64,000 bases of DNA from Schlesneria paludicola DSM 18645 (GTDB lineage: Bacteria; Planctomycetota; Planctomycetia; Planctomycetales; Planctomycetaceae), in assembly GCA_945869955.1 (NCBI GenBank), contig CAMBQP010000002.1:1-64000 (forward strand), in the 5' to 3' direction. The first letter of the stretch is position 1. Each line of letters starts with the position of its first letter. Made by a program: the position numbers and the translations under genes. The notes under the pieces were generated by a model that saw nothing but the letters and a program-made list of their open reading frames with translations, did not search any database and had not been told where the DNA came from. Below are positions 25,011-33,900 of the stretch, piece after piece.

Positions 25011-26480
25011 TCAGTTGGTCAGGCCGAAATAGTTGCGGAGATACTCTTTTTTGTCCCCGTCATGGCGAATGAACTGGACGAGTGCCAGCAGCTTTTGCTG
25101 GTCTCGTCGCAGTTTGGCGGCGAGTCGCTCGGGATCTTTCAGTTCGGGGGCCAGCTCGCTGAGGCAGCTCAGCCGCAGCGGTTCCCAGCTCAGTTCGATC
25201 ACCCCGTACCGCTCAAGCATCCCGAGTACAGTTTCGAGGCGGTGATCGTGTTTCTGTCGGGCATGCAGCTTTTCCCGCATCCATTCTAAACCGAAGGCTT
25301 CGATCTGTTCCCGGTGGTGTCGTAGCAGATCGTCAACTCGCTGGTAAAACTCGGCGTCCGGGTTGCTCCACCGCAGAAATTCCATTTGCGTCAGCAGGTC
25401 TGATTCCTCGTAGAGCAGCACACAATCCGCTGGATCGCCATCACGACCGGCGCGTCCAATTTCTTGATACCAGGCTTCCATCGAGCCGGGAATCTCGGCA
25501 TGAATCACAAACCGAATGTTGCTCTTGTCGATCCCCATACCGAAGGCGGGGGTGGCCAGGACGAGTGGCGACTCGCCGCTCATGAATTGGTTCTGGATCC
25601 GTCTCCGCTGGTTCCGTTCCAGGTCACCGTGATAACAAACATGGGGAATCTGCCGGATTCGGAGCAATTCACTGAATCGTTCGAGGGTTCGAATCAGAGT
25701 GAAGTAGACAATACCACTCCCTGAGCCCACCGCCTCTGAACCGACAGCCTCTGAACACACGGCGTGCCGTTGTGAGATCGCCTCGATCTGGCGGCATTTT
25801 TCTTCGTCCCCCCAGACTTCCTCGACGGATAAACGCAGGTTGGGGCGGTCGATCCCCGCATGAAACGTTTGCACTTCGTCCGCTTCGAGGCCGAGTTGCC
25901 GCACGATATCCTGTTGGACATCCGGCGTTGCCGTTGCGGTCAGGGCGATGGTTGTTGGTTGCCCAATCAAGGTGCGAAACTCGTGCAGCCGCGTATAGTC
26001 AGGCCGAAAGTCGTGTCCCCATTCGCTGATGCAGTGGGCTTCGTCGACCGCAAGTAAGTCAATCTGCCGACGAGCGATTGCGTCCAGGAATTCGGGCTTG
26101 CGAAACCGTTCGGGAGTGACATACAGCAGCAGATACTCGCCGCTGGCGACGGCCGCGTAGCGCCGCTGTCGCTCGCCGCGCGACAGCGAGGAATTGATGA
26201 ACGTGGCCGGAATATTGCGTGATTTCAACGCGTCGACCTGATCCTTCATCAAGGCGATCAGAGGTGAAAGGACCAGCGTTAAGGGCGGTTTGCCTGTGGT
26301 TTTGAGCGGGCCGTGCAGGGATGCCAGCGCTGGGATCTGATAGCAAAGCGACTTTCCAGCTCCGGTCGGCATGATGACCAGCGCATGCTGCCCAGCCAGC
26401 AGTCGCCGAATCACCGCTTCCTGTGGAGGGCGGAATCTGTCGTAGCCAAAATACTGTCGTAAAAGTCCAAGTGGGTCCAT
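25011..26480 (-). CDS. recQ: RecQ-family ATP-dependent DNA helicase lacking the zinc-binding cysteines
   Basis: The superfamily 2 core is complete. It has FRPPQEAVIRRLLAG (motif 0), MPTGAGKSLCYQIPAL (I), VLSPLIALMKDQV (Ia), DEAHCISEWGHDFRP (II plus aromatic loop), ALTATAT (III) and the motif VI helix WYQEIGRAGRDG. RecQ unwinds DNA 3' to 5' in repair and recombination. The C-terminus is unusual. The usual Cys4 zinc-binding subdomain is missing: after a helical stretch the protein ends at FIRHDGDKKEYLRNYFGLTN, exactly where CxxCD would follow YFG. There is also no HRDC domain. A small duplicated insert (SEAVGSEAVGS) sits in the second RecA domain. At 489 residues it is shorter than E. coli RecQ. 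Confidence 0.92.
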   Translation of the reverse strand: MDPLGLLRQYFGYDRFRPPQEAVIRRLLAGQHALVIMPTGAGKSLCYQIPALASLHGPLKTTGKPPLTLVLSPLIALMKDQVDALKSRNIPATFINSSLSRGERQRRYAAVASGEYLLLYVTPERFRKPEFLDAIARRQIDLLAVDEAHCISEWGHDFRPDYTRLHEFRTLIGQPTTIALTATATPDVQQDIVRQLGLEADEVQTFHAGIDRPNLRLSVEEVWGDEEKCRQIEAISQRHAVCSEAVGSEAVGSGSGIVYFTLIRTLERFSELLRIRQIPHVCYHGDLERNQRRRIQNQFMSGESPLVLATPAFGMGIDKSNIRFVIHAEIPGSMEAWYQEIGRAGRDGDPADCVLLYEESDLLTQMEFLRWSNPDAEFYQRVDDLLRHHREQIEAFGLEWMREKLHARQKHDHRLETVLGMLERYGVIELSWEPLRLSCLSELAPELKDPERLAAKLRRDQQKLLALVQFIRHDGDKKEYLRNYFGLTN

Positions 26481-26596
26481 GGGGTCATGGTGTGACGGAT
26501 CAAGACGGAAAACTCAAGCCAAAGACTATTTCCAAAGGGATGTCATGCGTTATGCTGCTGATACGTAAAGAGTCATTGATGTTTGAGGAGTTTCCC

Positions 26597-28780
26597 ATGC
26601 GAGAGTCATTCTCGAGACCGCTGTTGGGTTTCATCGTTGCGCTGCTGAGCAGTCTGCTGACGGCGTCCACGACTTCGGCTCAGATTTCCTATCCGATGGT
26701 GATGAGTCTGAAGCCGGTGGCGGTACAGGTGGGGGCCACAACCGAGTGCGAGGTGAATTCGCGCTATACGATGCGGGGGGCCTATCAGGTCCGTGTGGGT
26801 GGAACGGGGGTTTCGGCTGAGATCGTTCCGCCGGAATTGCCCGAGTTAAAGCCGGGGGAAAAGCCAAAAGAGCTGACCAAATTAAAAGTCAAATTCACCG
26901 TGTCCGCTGATGCGTTACCGGGGGTGCGTGAATTTCGTCTGGCGACGCCCAACGGAGCCAGCACGGTCGGACAACTGGTGGTTGTCCGTGATCCCGTGGT
27001 CTTCGAGATCGCTGACAATAATACTGCCGATCAAGGACAATTGGTGACACTTCCCGCGACACTTTGCGGTGTCATTGAGAAGGGAGAAGATTGCGATTTC
27101 TGGAAGTTTTCTGCCGAGGCGGGGCAGGGGATCCAGTTTCTGGTTCGGTGCCAACGATTGCAGGACAAGATCCATGACCTGCAGGTTCATGCGGATCCGA
27201 TTTTGTTTCTGCGAGATCTGCGGGGGAATGTGCTTGCCATGTCGGATAACACGCTCTTTGCAGATCCGTTCCTCACCTATCGATTCGAACAGGGGGGAGA
27301 ATTCCTGCTGGAAATTCGCGACGTTCGCTACCAGGGGAATGGGGATTGGACGTATTGCATTGAAGCAAACTCGCGCCCTTTTGTGGCGGGAGCTCATCCG
27401 AAGGTGGTCAAGGCCGGTGTGGAAACACGTGTGGAACTGAGCGGCGTCAGTCTTGAGGAGAATGCCACGGGAGTGGTCAGCATTCCCGCCGGGACGGCAG
27501 GGGGACTGGTTTCCGCCCCGGTGACGATTCGGGACCAGATCTCGAATCCCGTTGGCTTTCATGTCACGGATTTGCCGATCCTGGTTGAGCCTGCGGGAGA
27601 TCACGATTCAGTACTGACTGCGGTGAGAGTCGAGATTCCCCTGGTCATCGCCGGGCGGATCGAGACGGTTTCAGGTTTGGATTGTTATGCGTTCGTGGCA
27701 AAAAAAGGAGAAAAGTTTTCGTTTGAGGTCATTGCTCGTCGGCAAATGTCGAATCTCGATTCCTTCCTGCGCATCCTGAACGAGCAGGGGCAACCCGTGC
27801 GTGAAGAGGATGATGGTCGATTCGGACGACTGACGCATGCCGATACGTGGCTCGAAGGCTGGGAAGCCCCGGCCGACGGGAAGTATTTTGTTGAGATTCG
27901 TGATGGGCTGTTGCGGGGTGGTCCTGGATTTGAATACGCCTTGCAAATCACCAGACCCCAGCCCTATTTCCTGCTGGAAGTCGATACCGATAAAACGCAG
28001 TTGACCCCCGGTACGTACGGGGCCATCTTTGTCCGCATCGTGCGTAAACAGGGATTTACCGGTGAGGTGCAACTCCATATTGACGGTTTGCCCCCTGGCG
28101 TTGCGGCGAATTGTGGTCGGATCCTGGCGGATAAGGGGATCGACGGCTGCATCAGTCTGTCTGCCGCTCCTGACTCGAAGCAGGTTGCAAGCGACGTCCG
28201 TATCTGGGGGACATCCACTCCGATTCTTGCCGCTCCGGTAGCTCCACCTGTGGCCGCCCCGGCAGCGTTATCAACGGAAGGTGCAAGTAAACCATCGCGA
28301 GAGTCAAACGAAATCTCTGCAGAAGCGGTCGCTTATCAAGAGTATTACTCACCGGGCGGTGGGCGAGGGCATTATCCGGTGGAAACACATACTGTTGCTG
28401 TGGGGGCGAGTGCCGACCTGCTGGCCGTGACGCTCAGTGAGACGGAAATCCGGCTGAAGCCCGGTGAATCAAAAAAGATTTTGATTCATTTGGAGCGGGC
28501 AAAGGACGTAAACGCGAATGTCACGCTCGATTTTCTGTATCGCCATCTCGAGCAAGTGTATGCGAATAGCCTTCCGGAGGGGGTCGTGATGGAGGGAAAT
28601 CAGAGCAAGACCTTGCTGACGGGAAACGACAGCGAAGGGTTTATCACCCTCAAAGCAGACAAAACCGCCCCTCCCGTGGAACGACAGGTCACCGCAATGA
28701 TGGCCAATTTTTCTCTGAATTTCGTGATGAAGGCGACTTATGCCAGCCCCCCGGTTTTTGTGACGGTCGAAAAGGAGTAG
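26597..28780 (+). CDS. Exported protein with pre-peptidase C-terminal (PPC) domains
   Basis: The 727-residue protein starts with a signal peptide (MRESFSRPLLGFIVALLSSLLTASTTSA). The ATG at 26597 is preceded by GAGGAG at nine bases. Two PPC-like beta domains are visible: one around EKGEDCDFWKFSAEAGQGIQF...GGEFLLEIRDVRYQGNGDW, the other around VSGLDCYAFVAKKGEKFSFEV...DGKYFVEIRDGLLRGGPGFEYAL. Later beta-sandwich segments contain KPGESKKILIHLERA. No catalytic domain is recognisable. Such proteins are abundant in planctomycetes and are presumed to be cell-surface or periplasmic structural or binding proteins. A Pro/Ala linker occurs near residue 540. The specific role is unknown. Confidence 0.85.
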   Translation: MRESFSRPLLGFIVALLSSLLTASTTSAQISYPMVMSLKPVAVQVGATTECEVNSRYTMRGAYQVRVGGTGVSAEIVPPELPELKPGEKPKELTKLKVKFTVSADALPGVREFRLATPNGASTVGQLVVVRDPVVFEIADNNTADQGQLVTLPATLCGVIEKGEDCDFWKFSAEAGQGIQFLVRCQRLQDKIHDLQVHADPILFLRDLRGNVLAMSDNTLFADPFLTYRFEQGGEFLLEIRDVRYQGNGDWTYCIEANSRPFVAGAHPKVVKAGVETRVELSGVSLEENATGVVSIPAGTAGGLVSAPVTIRDQISNPVGFHVTDLPILVEPAGDHDSVLTAVRVEIPLVIAGRIETVSGLDCYAFVAKKGEKFSFEVIARRQMSNLDSFLRILNEQGQPVREEDDGRFGRLTHADTWLEGWEAPADGKYFVEIRDGLLRGGPGFEYALQITRPQPYFLLEVDTDKTQLTPGTYGAIFVRIVRKQGFTGEVQLHIDGLPPGVAANCGRILADKGIDGCISLSAAPDSKQVASDVRIWGTSTPILAAPVAPPVAAPAALSTEGASKPSRESNEISAEAVAYQEYYSPGGGRGHYPVETHTVAVGASADLLAVTLSETEIRLKPGESKKILIHLERAKDVNANVTLDFLYRHLEQVYANSLPEGVVMEGNQSKTLLTGNDSEGFITLKADKTAPPVERQVTAMMANFSLNFVMKATYASPPVFVTVEKE

Positions 28781-29101
28781 GCAAACGCCGAATTGTGGAA
28801 AGAAACTTTACTTTTTGTGGAAAGTGTCTTTCCTCTGTTGCCGGGTTTGGAAAGAGAAAATCTCGCATCGCCCCGTCGATTCTTACTCAAGAAATTTGAA
28901 TGACCACTATTTTAAGCGGAATTCATTCCTCCTGATCAAACCGCGAGTTGGCTCAGTATTTGCGACAATTTTTTTCGGAGATTGTCGGGTTTGACGTGCT
29001 CTCACAAATCCGTCGTACTGGTACCGCACTTGATCCCGTTGAATCAGGAGCTTTTTTCTGGTTGGTGCGGATTGGGTCGGCCTGGAATTTGGAACAGAAA
29101 A
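28781..29101. other. Intergenic region, nothing recognised
   Basis: This 321-base spacer contains a repeated tttgtggaaag word (about 28810 and 28825). It also has an in-frame upstream extension of the glycosyltransferase ORF that does not look like protein. The promoter is presumably here. Confidence 0.45.
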
Positions 29102-29611
29102 TTGATTTTTGTGACCGTTGGAAACATGGACCCGTTTGATCGGCTATTACGAGCGGTTGATGGTTGGGTCAAAAATCAAGCGATCAGTGAGCCCGTCGTG
29201 GCGCAGATTGGGAATTGTAAGTATCTTCCCCAAAACTTCCCTTACGTCCGATTTTTGACCCCCGGCGAATATCAAGCCAAGTTTGCAGAGGCTCGGTTTG
29301 TGATTGCGCATGCGGGGATGGGAACGATTATCACCGCCATCGAATTACGGAAGATGCTGGTGATCATGCCCAAGCTGGCCTCGCTGGGAGAACAGCGAAA
29401 CGATCATCAACTGGCCACGCTTCGCCACTTTCAGCATCATCCACAAATTCGAGCTGCGTTGGACGAAGAGCAACTGCCGGGCGTGCTGGATGAAGTCTTG
29501 GTTTCCTTCAGCAGTGGCCACAAAAACGCTTCCGATTCGGGAGACGATGTCACTTCGCCGCCTGATTTGTCATTGGTTCGATTCGTGAAAGATTTTGTTA
29601 ATAACAGTTGA
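29102..29611 (+). CDS. Alg13-like glycosyltransferase subunit (GT28 C-terminal domain)
   Basis: The product is a single GT-B C-terminal half of 169 residues. It opens with (M)IFVTVGNMDPFDRLLRAV, the canonical Alg13/GT28 start, which identifies the TTG at 29102 as the initiator (GGA about ten bases upstream). The UDP-GlcNAc-binding signature follows as ARFVIAHAGMGTIITAIELRKMLVIMPKLASLGEQRNDHQ. Alg13-type subunits work with a membrane Alg14-type partner to transfer a sugar onto a lipid carrier, typically for exopolysaccharide. No Alg14-like gene is adjacent. The reading starting at 28982 adds a non-homologous leader. Confidence 0.82.
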   Translation: MIFVTVGNMDPFDRLLRAVDGWVKNQAISEPVVAQIGNCKYLPQNFPYVRFLTPGEYQAKFAEARFVIAHAGMGTIITAIELRKMLVIMPKLASLGEQRNDHQLATLRHFQHHPQIRAALDEEQLPGVLDEVLVSFSSGHKNASDSGDDVTSPPDLSLVRFVKDFVNNS

Positions 29612-29737
29612 CTTATCGTCATGCTTCCGGGGATCAACCCCGCAGGAACCACTTAAATCACTGAGTCTCCCTTTGCTCTCTGTTGTTGAGTCCCGGGCTG
29701 ATCTTCGCTGATCCAGCGAATGGAAATCGGAAAGCGA

Positions 29738-31345
29738 ATGTCCACCAAATCTTACCAGTCTCTGCTCAGGCAAACCCTGACACCCGTCGCGGGGATGCTG
29801 CTCATCTGGTTCCTGATGCATGGATCAACGACCTACTTTCTGCTCTGGACCGAGCAATCCAATCAACGGATTGTCGATGAAAATATGACTTCGATTCGTG
29901 CGGCCGAGTCCTTGCAGATTGCGGTCTGGAAACTCGCCTCCCGACTGATCGTGCCTGCAGATCAACCCTTCGATATGGCGCAGGATGGAGCGGCTTTACA
30001 TGCTGAGATTCTCAGCGAGAGGCGCAAGCTGGAGGACTCGGCGATTGAGCAGGACGAGCGTTCAGAATTGGTGGTGATTGACAAATTACTCGTCGAACTC
30101 CTCAAGGAATTTCAGCGTTTTCATCCAACAACGACCGTCCTGGTGACCAGTACAGAACCATCAATGCTTCCGGCATCCGACCCCAAATCCATTCTTCAAT
30201 TGGCGGATGAAATCTCGATATCGGCACAAAAAATCTTTGATTTCAACCAGTCACAAGTAGATCAATTTCGCGTGCATCGTCGAAACCTGAATCAATTTAT
30301 CATCAAGGCTCGCTGGGTGATGTTTACCATCGGACCCTTGATTGGTGTTTATCTCGGCTGGAGGCTGGGGCAACGTTTGTACCAATCCATCACGCGAATT
30401 TCCGTGACACTCCGCGATGCCGAGACCATGAGCGACCTGGAGACGGTGGCAATTGAAGCTTCAGGTCATTTTGACGATGTCGAGAAAAAAGCCGAGCAAG
30501 TTGCGGATCGGATGAGAAGCGTGAGTCGTGAACTGCAGTTGGCTCGGCGCGAGTTGCTGCAGTCTGAACGACTCGCCGCAGTCGGTTCGCTGGCCGCAGG
30601 GATCGCCCATGAAATTCGGAACCCGTTGACCTCGGTCAAGTTATTGTTGCAGCATGCGGTAAGACCGTTCTCGACACCCAAGATCGAGGAAGATCAGATT
30701 CACCTCATGCTGGATGAAATCGGCCGCATGGAAACAACGATCCAGGGATTACTCGATTTTTCACGCCCACCGGCGCTACATCGCATCACCCACGATTTGC
30801 GACGAACGCTCTCTCGCGGCCTGAATCTGGTGGAATCTCGCGCGCGGCAGCAAAACATCCAGATTCAGACAACCATGTCCGACATGCCCCTGTTGGTTGA
30901 TGGTGACACAGAGAAACTTCATCAATTGCTCGTGAATCTGCTCATCAATGCGGTCGAGGCGATGCCCAGCGGTGGTGACTTGATCGTGGACGCCAGGATG
31001 GTGCTAACAAAGTCATCAGACGCGCCATCAGTGTTTCGTTCCGATCACGACGATTGTGTTGGGGATCCTCAGGTGCAGGTGCGGATTTGCGATACCGGTC
31101 GCGGGATCGCCCCAGAGATTCTTCCCCATTTGTTTGAACCTTTTGTATCCAATAAAGAGCGAGGGACTGGATTGGGGCTTGCCATCTCGCGTCGCGTTGC
31201 CGCAGAGCATTCGGGTTCGATTGTCGCCCGCAATTTAAGCAGTGCAGGGGCCGAGTTCCTGCTGACGATTCCTGGTGTCCCGATGGATGTCCCTGCGGAT
31301 ATCCCTGAGGAAAGTGCGACCGAATTGCTGAGTGCCTCGATGTGA
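29738..31345 (+). CDS. Membrane sensor histidine kinase
   Basis: The kinase has two transmembrane helices (about residues 14-35 and 195-215) flanking a helical periplasmic sensor domain of ~160 residues with no known name. A linker coiled coil and a HisKA domain follow (AAGIAHEIRNPLTSVKLLL, phospho-His). The ATPase domain has the N box LLINAVEAMPSGG, G1 DTGRGIAPEI, F box LFEPF and G2 GTGLGLAISRR. The LSSAGAEFLLTIP ending is typical of NtrB/AtoS-type kinases. It is followed 52 bases later by an NtrC-type regulator, so the two form an operon and cognate pair. I prefer the ATG at 29738 (GGAAAG upstream) to the one at 29720. The signal is unknown. Confidence 0.9.
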   Translation: MSTKSYQSLLRQTLTPVAGMLLIWFLMHGSTTYFLLWTEQSNQRIVDENMTSIRAAESLQIAVWKLASRLIVPADQPFDMAQDGAALHAEILSERRKLEDSAIEQDERSELVVIDKLLVELLKEFQRFHPTTTVLVTSTEPSMLPASDPKSILQLADEISISAQKIFDFNQSQVDQFRVHRRNLNQFIIKARWVMFTIGPLIGVYLGWRLGQRLYQSITRISVTLRDAETMSDLETVAIEASGHFDDVEKKAEQVADRMRSVSRELQLARRELLQSERLAAVGSLAAGIAHEIRNPLTSVKLLLQHAVRPFSTPKIEEDQIHLMLDEIGRMETTIQGLLDFSRPPALHRITHDLRRTLSRGLNLVESRARQQNIQIQTTMSDMPLLVDGDTEKLHQLLVNLLINAVEAMPSGGDLIVDARMVLTKSSDAPSVFRSDHDDCVGDPQVQVRICDTGRGIAPEILPHLFEPFVSNKERGTGLGLAISRRVAAEHSGSIVARNLSSAGAEFLLTIPGVPMDVPADIPEESATELLSASM

Positions 31346-31397
31346 TTCTCGCCTGCCGTGAATCTGGCTGATCCCGTTGTTGTTTTCAAGGTCTGTT

Positions 31398-32846
31398 ATG
31401 GAATCGCTCTTAGTCATTGATGATGAACCGGGTATCTGCAAAACGATTCAAAGCATTTTGAAATCCGACTCTTTGCAGATCATGATCGCCTCGAATGCCG
31501 AGCAGGGATTGCAGTTAGTTCGCGAGGAATCCCCGAATGTGATCCTACTGGATATTCGCCTGGGTCAGGAATCGGGGCTGGATCTTTTCCAGCAGATTCG
31601 AAATCTCGACCCCAAATCACTCGTGATCTTTATCACCGGCTACGGTTCCGCAGATACGGCAATCGAGACGATGAAAATGGGGGCCTTCGACTATTTAGTC
31701 AAGCCGCTGGATTTCCATCAATTGAAGCAAGCCATCGATCAGGCGCTGAAAATCAGTCGACTCATGCGTTCGGCCACCATGATCGACAACGTCAATACCC
31801 TGGAAGAAACCTCAGATCGTTTGATCGGGAACGGGGACTCGATGCGATCAATCTGTAAACAAATCGGACGGGTCGCGCCACAGGATATCAATGTGTTGAT
31901 TCTCGGCGAAAGTGGCACGGGAAAGGAACTGGTTGCACGAGCGATCTATCAACATAGCCGTCGCAGCGAAGCCCCCTTCCTGGCCATCAACTGCGCGGCA
32001 ATTCCCGAGACTCTGCTCGAGAGTGAATTGTTCGGACATGAAAAAGGAGCCTTTACCGGTGCGGATGTGAGGCGTATCGGCAAGTTTGAGCGATGCGATC
32101 ACGGTACGTTATTCCTGGATGAAGTCGGCGACATGCCGCTCTCGACACAGACCAAAATTCTGCGTCTGTTACAGGGGGGGCAGTTCCAGCGGGTCGGCGG
32201 GAACGAAACTCTCACCGTGGATGTGCGAATCATCGCTGCAACCAATCAGAATCTGGATACCATGATCGAAGAGGGGCGATTTCGTCGTGATCTCTACTAC
32301 CGCTTACGCGGGGTGACACTCCACCTTCCCGCGCTGCGAGATCGCATGGAAGATATTCCCGAACTGGCCCACTACTTTCTCTTCCGATTCAATCGACAGT
32401 TGGGAACATCGGTCCAGTCCATTTCTCAAGAAGCTCTCGATCGGCTCCAGCAGCATTCCTGGCACGGAAATATTCGGGAATTACAAAGCGTCATTCGCGA
32501 GTCGCTGATTGCCTCGATGGGACCCACGTTATTGCCTGAGTTTCTTTCCATCGAGCCACAAAACGAGCCTGCTGCAGATCTGCACCCCACGGAACATCTC
32601 GTCAATATTCAACACGACGCCTGGGGCATCCTGGGAGATTTCGTCGAATCGAAAATTACTCAACTCTCTACGGATGCCTACCGAAATGCACTGGGACGCT
32701 TCGACTACCTGATCGTCAGTCGTGCCATGATCCTCGCCAACGGCTCACAATCGCGTGCCGCCGAAATCCTGGGGATCAGCCGTCCGACCTTAAGAGTCAA
32801 ATTGAAAGCGATCGCTGCAGAAAACAATCCGAATTCACCGCGTTAA
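31398..32846 (+). CDS. Sigma-54-dependent response regulator (NtrC/AtoC type)
   Basis: The domain order is receiver (residues 1-115, phospho-Asp in VILLDIRLG, Lys in YLVKPLDF), AAA+ (about 135-365) and a Fis-type helix-turn-helix at the C-terminus (GSQSRAAEILGISRPTLRVKL). The AAA+ domain has Walker A GESGTGKE, the sigma-54 loop GAFTGA, Walker B GTLFLDEVGDMP and the arginine-finger region FRRDLYYRL. All catalytic positions are present, so it should activate sigma-54 promoters when phosphorylated. Start at 31398 with AAGG eight bases upstream. It is coupled to the membrane kinase before it and faces a second kinase on the other strand. Confidence 0.93.
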   Translation: MESLLVIDDEPGICKTIQSILKSDSLQIMIASNAEQGLQLVREESPNVILLDIRLGQESGLDLFQQIRNLDPKSLVIFITGYGSADTAIETMKMGAFDYLVKPLDFHQLKQAIDQALKISRLMRSATMIDNVNTLEETSDRLIGNGDSMRSICKQIGRVAPQDINVLILGESGTGKELVARAIYQHSRRSEAPFLAINCAAIPETLLESELFGHEKGAFTGADVRRIGKFERCDHGTLFLDEVGDMPLSTQTKILRLLQGGQFQRVGGNETLTVDVRIIAATNQNLDTMIEEGRFRRDLYYRLRGVTLHLPALRDRMEDIPELAHYFLFRFNRQLGTSVQSISQEALDRLQQHSWHGNIRELQSVIRESLIASMGPTLLPEFLSIEPQNEPAADLHPTEHLVNIQHDAWGILGDFVESKITQLSTDAYRNALGRFDYLIVSRAMILANGSQSRAAEILGISRPTLRVKLKAIAAENNPNSPR

Positions 32847-32923
32847 GGGATGCCCGTCAGGCGATACGTCCTGCTCATCACTCTGAGTGGGACACACCGG
32901 GACACAAGCCTACTGGGGGATGC

Positions 32924-33670
32924 CTACTGGGGCGCTTCAGCGACCGGCAGGCTGATGCTGAAGCGTGTCCCCCGGCCCAGTTCGCTGTCGCAGTGGATCG
33001 TCCCTCCATGAACCCCCACGATCTTTCGTACGGTGGGAAGCCCCAGGCCACTTCCCTCGGATTTGGTCGAAAAAAAGGTGTCAAACATCTTCGACTGCGT
33101 TTCCGGTGACATGCCGTCTCCGGTATCGATGATGTCGAGGAAAACCTGATCATCGCGACAATAGGTTTGGAGTTCGAGCACTCCCCCACGGGGCATGGCC
33201 TGTTGGGCATTCCGAGAAAGATTGGTCAGGACTTGGTGAAATAGACGAAAATCAATGTTCACCAGCGGAAGATTCGCCGACAGATGAGGGCTAATTTCGA
33301 TCCCCAAATCGTCCGCCTGCGGTTGATAAAAATCGATAAATTGCTGCACGAGTTGATTCAAATCGGCCGGCTGCTGATTCAGGGTTCCGACACGAGCGAA
33401 CTGCAAAAAATCGGTCAGCAAACGCTCGAGATCCACGCACTGTTTTCGTAACGTGGTCACCTTTTGCAGCATCCGACGCTCACGCGGAGAATCACCCACC
33501 GCGAGGTCTTCCCGCAGCAGATCCAGGTTCAATGCGATGGTCGAGAGTGGGTTACGAATTTCGTGGGCAAGGCCCCCCGCTAATGAGGCGATCTCGGCGT
33601 ATTGGGACTGCAGACGCTCGTTGTCACGGGTCAAACTTTGATGGTCGTGATGTGAATGATTTGCGTCCAT
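32924..33670 (-). CDS. Soluble NtrB-like histidine kinase
   Basis: The 248-residue kinase has no membrane segment and no PAS domain. The N-terminus is a short His-rich leader and a coiled coil, then HisKA with LAGGLAHEIRNPLSTIALNLDLL and a full ATPase domain. The latter has the N box NLSRNAQQAMPRGG, DTGDGMSPE, FFSTKSEGSGLGL and GRGTRFSISLP. It is convergent with the NtrC-type regulator across a 77-base gap, so it may be an alternative phosphodonor for it. I chose the ATG at 33670; a TTG at 33727 would add 19 residues without family support. The input signal is unknown. Confidence 0.88.
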   Translation of the reverse strand: MDANHSHHDHQSLTRDNERLQSQYAEIASLAGGLAHEIRNPLSTIALNLDLLREDLAVGDSPRERRMLQKVTTLRKQCVDLERLLTDFLQFARVGTLNQQPADLNQLVQQFIDFYQPQADDLGIEISPHLSANLPLVNIDFRLFHQVLTNLSRNAQQAMPRGGVLELQTYCRDDQVFLDIIDTGDGMSPETQSKMFDTFFSTKSEGSGLGLPTVRKIVGVHGGTIHCDSELGRGTRFSISLPVAEAPQ

Positions 33671-33848
33671 CGCACTCTTGAGCCCAATTTCACGGCCTAT
33701 GACCGTTGGCCTGCTGTGGATCGTCAATCCCCTTTGTTGATGATCAGACCCGGTATCTCAGAAACGAGATCCTCTTGCACCCGTGTACGAGTTTTCTGAC
33801 AACAGTGACAGTGGAATCTTGATCGATGCCGGGCTTGAAAATCAGCAA

Positions 33849-33878
33849 GGGTCGACGCCTGCTTCAGGACATCGACCC
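33849..33878 (-). terminator. Hairpin downstream of pnp, possible terminator
   Basis: The outer stem gggtcga/tcgaccc and an inner cctg/cagg stem lie about 20 bases past the pnp stop. On the minus strand it is followed only by a weak T stretch (gattttc), so intrinsic termination is plausible but not certain. Confidence 0.5.
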
Positions 33879-33900
33879 TCGCCAAACGGTCTCACACGAA

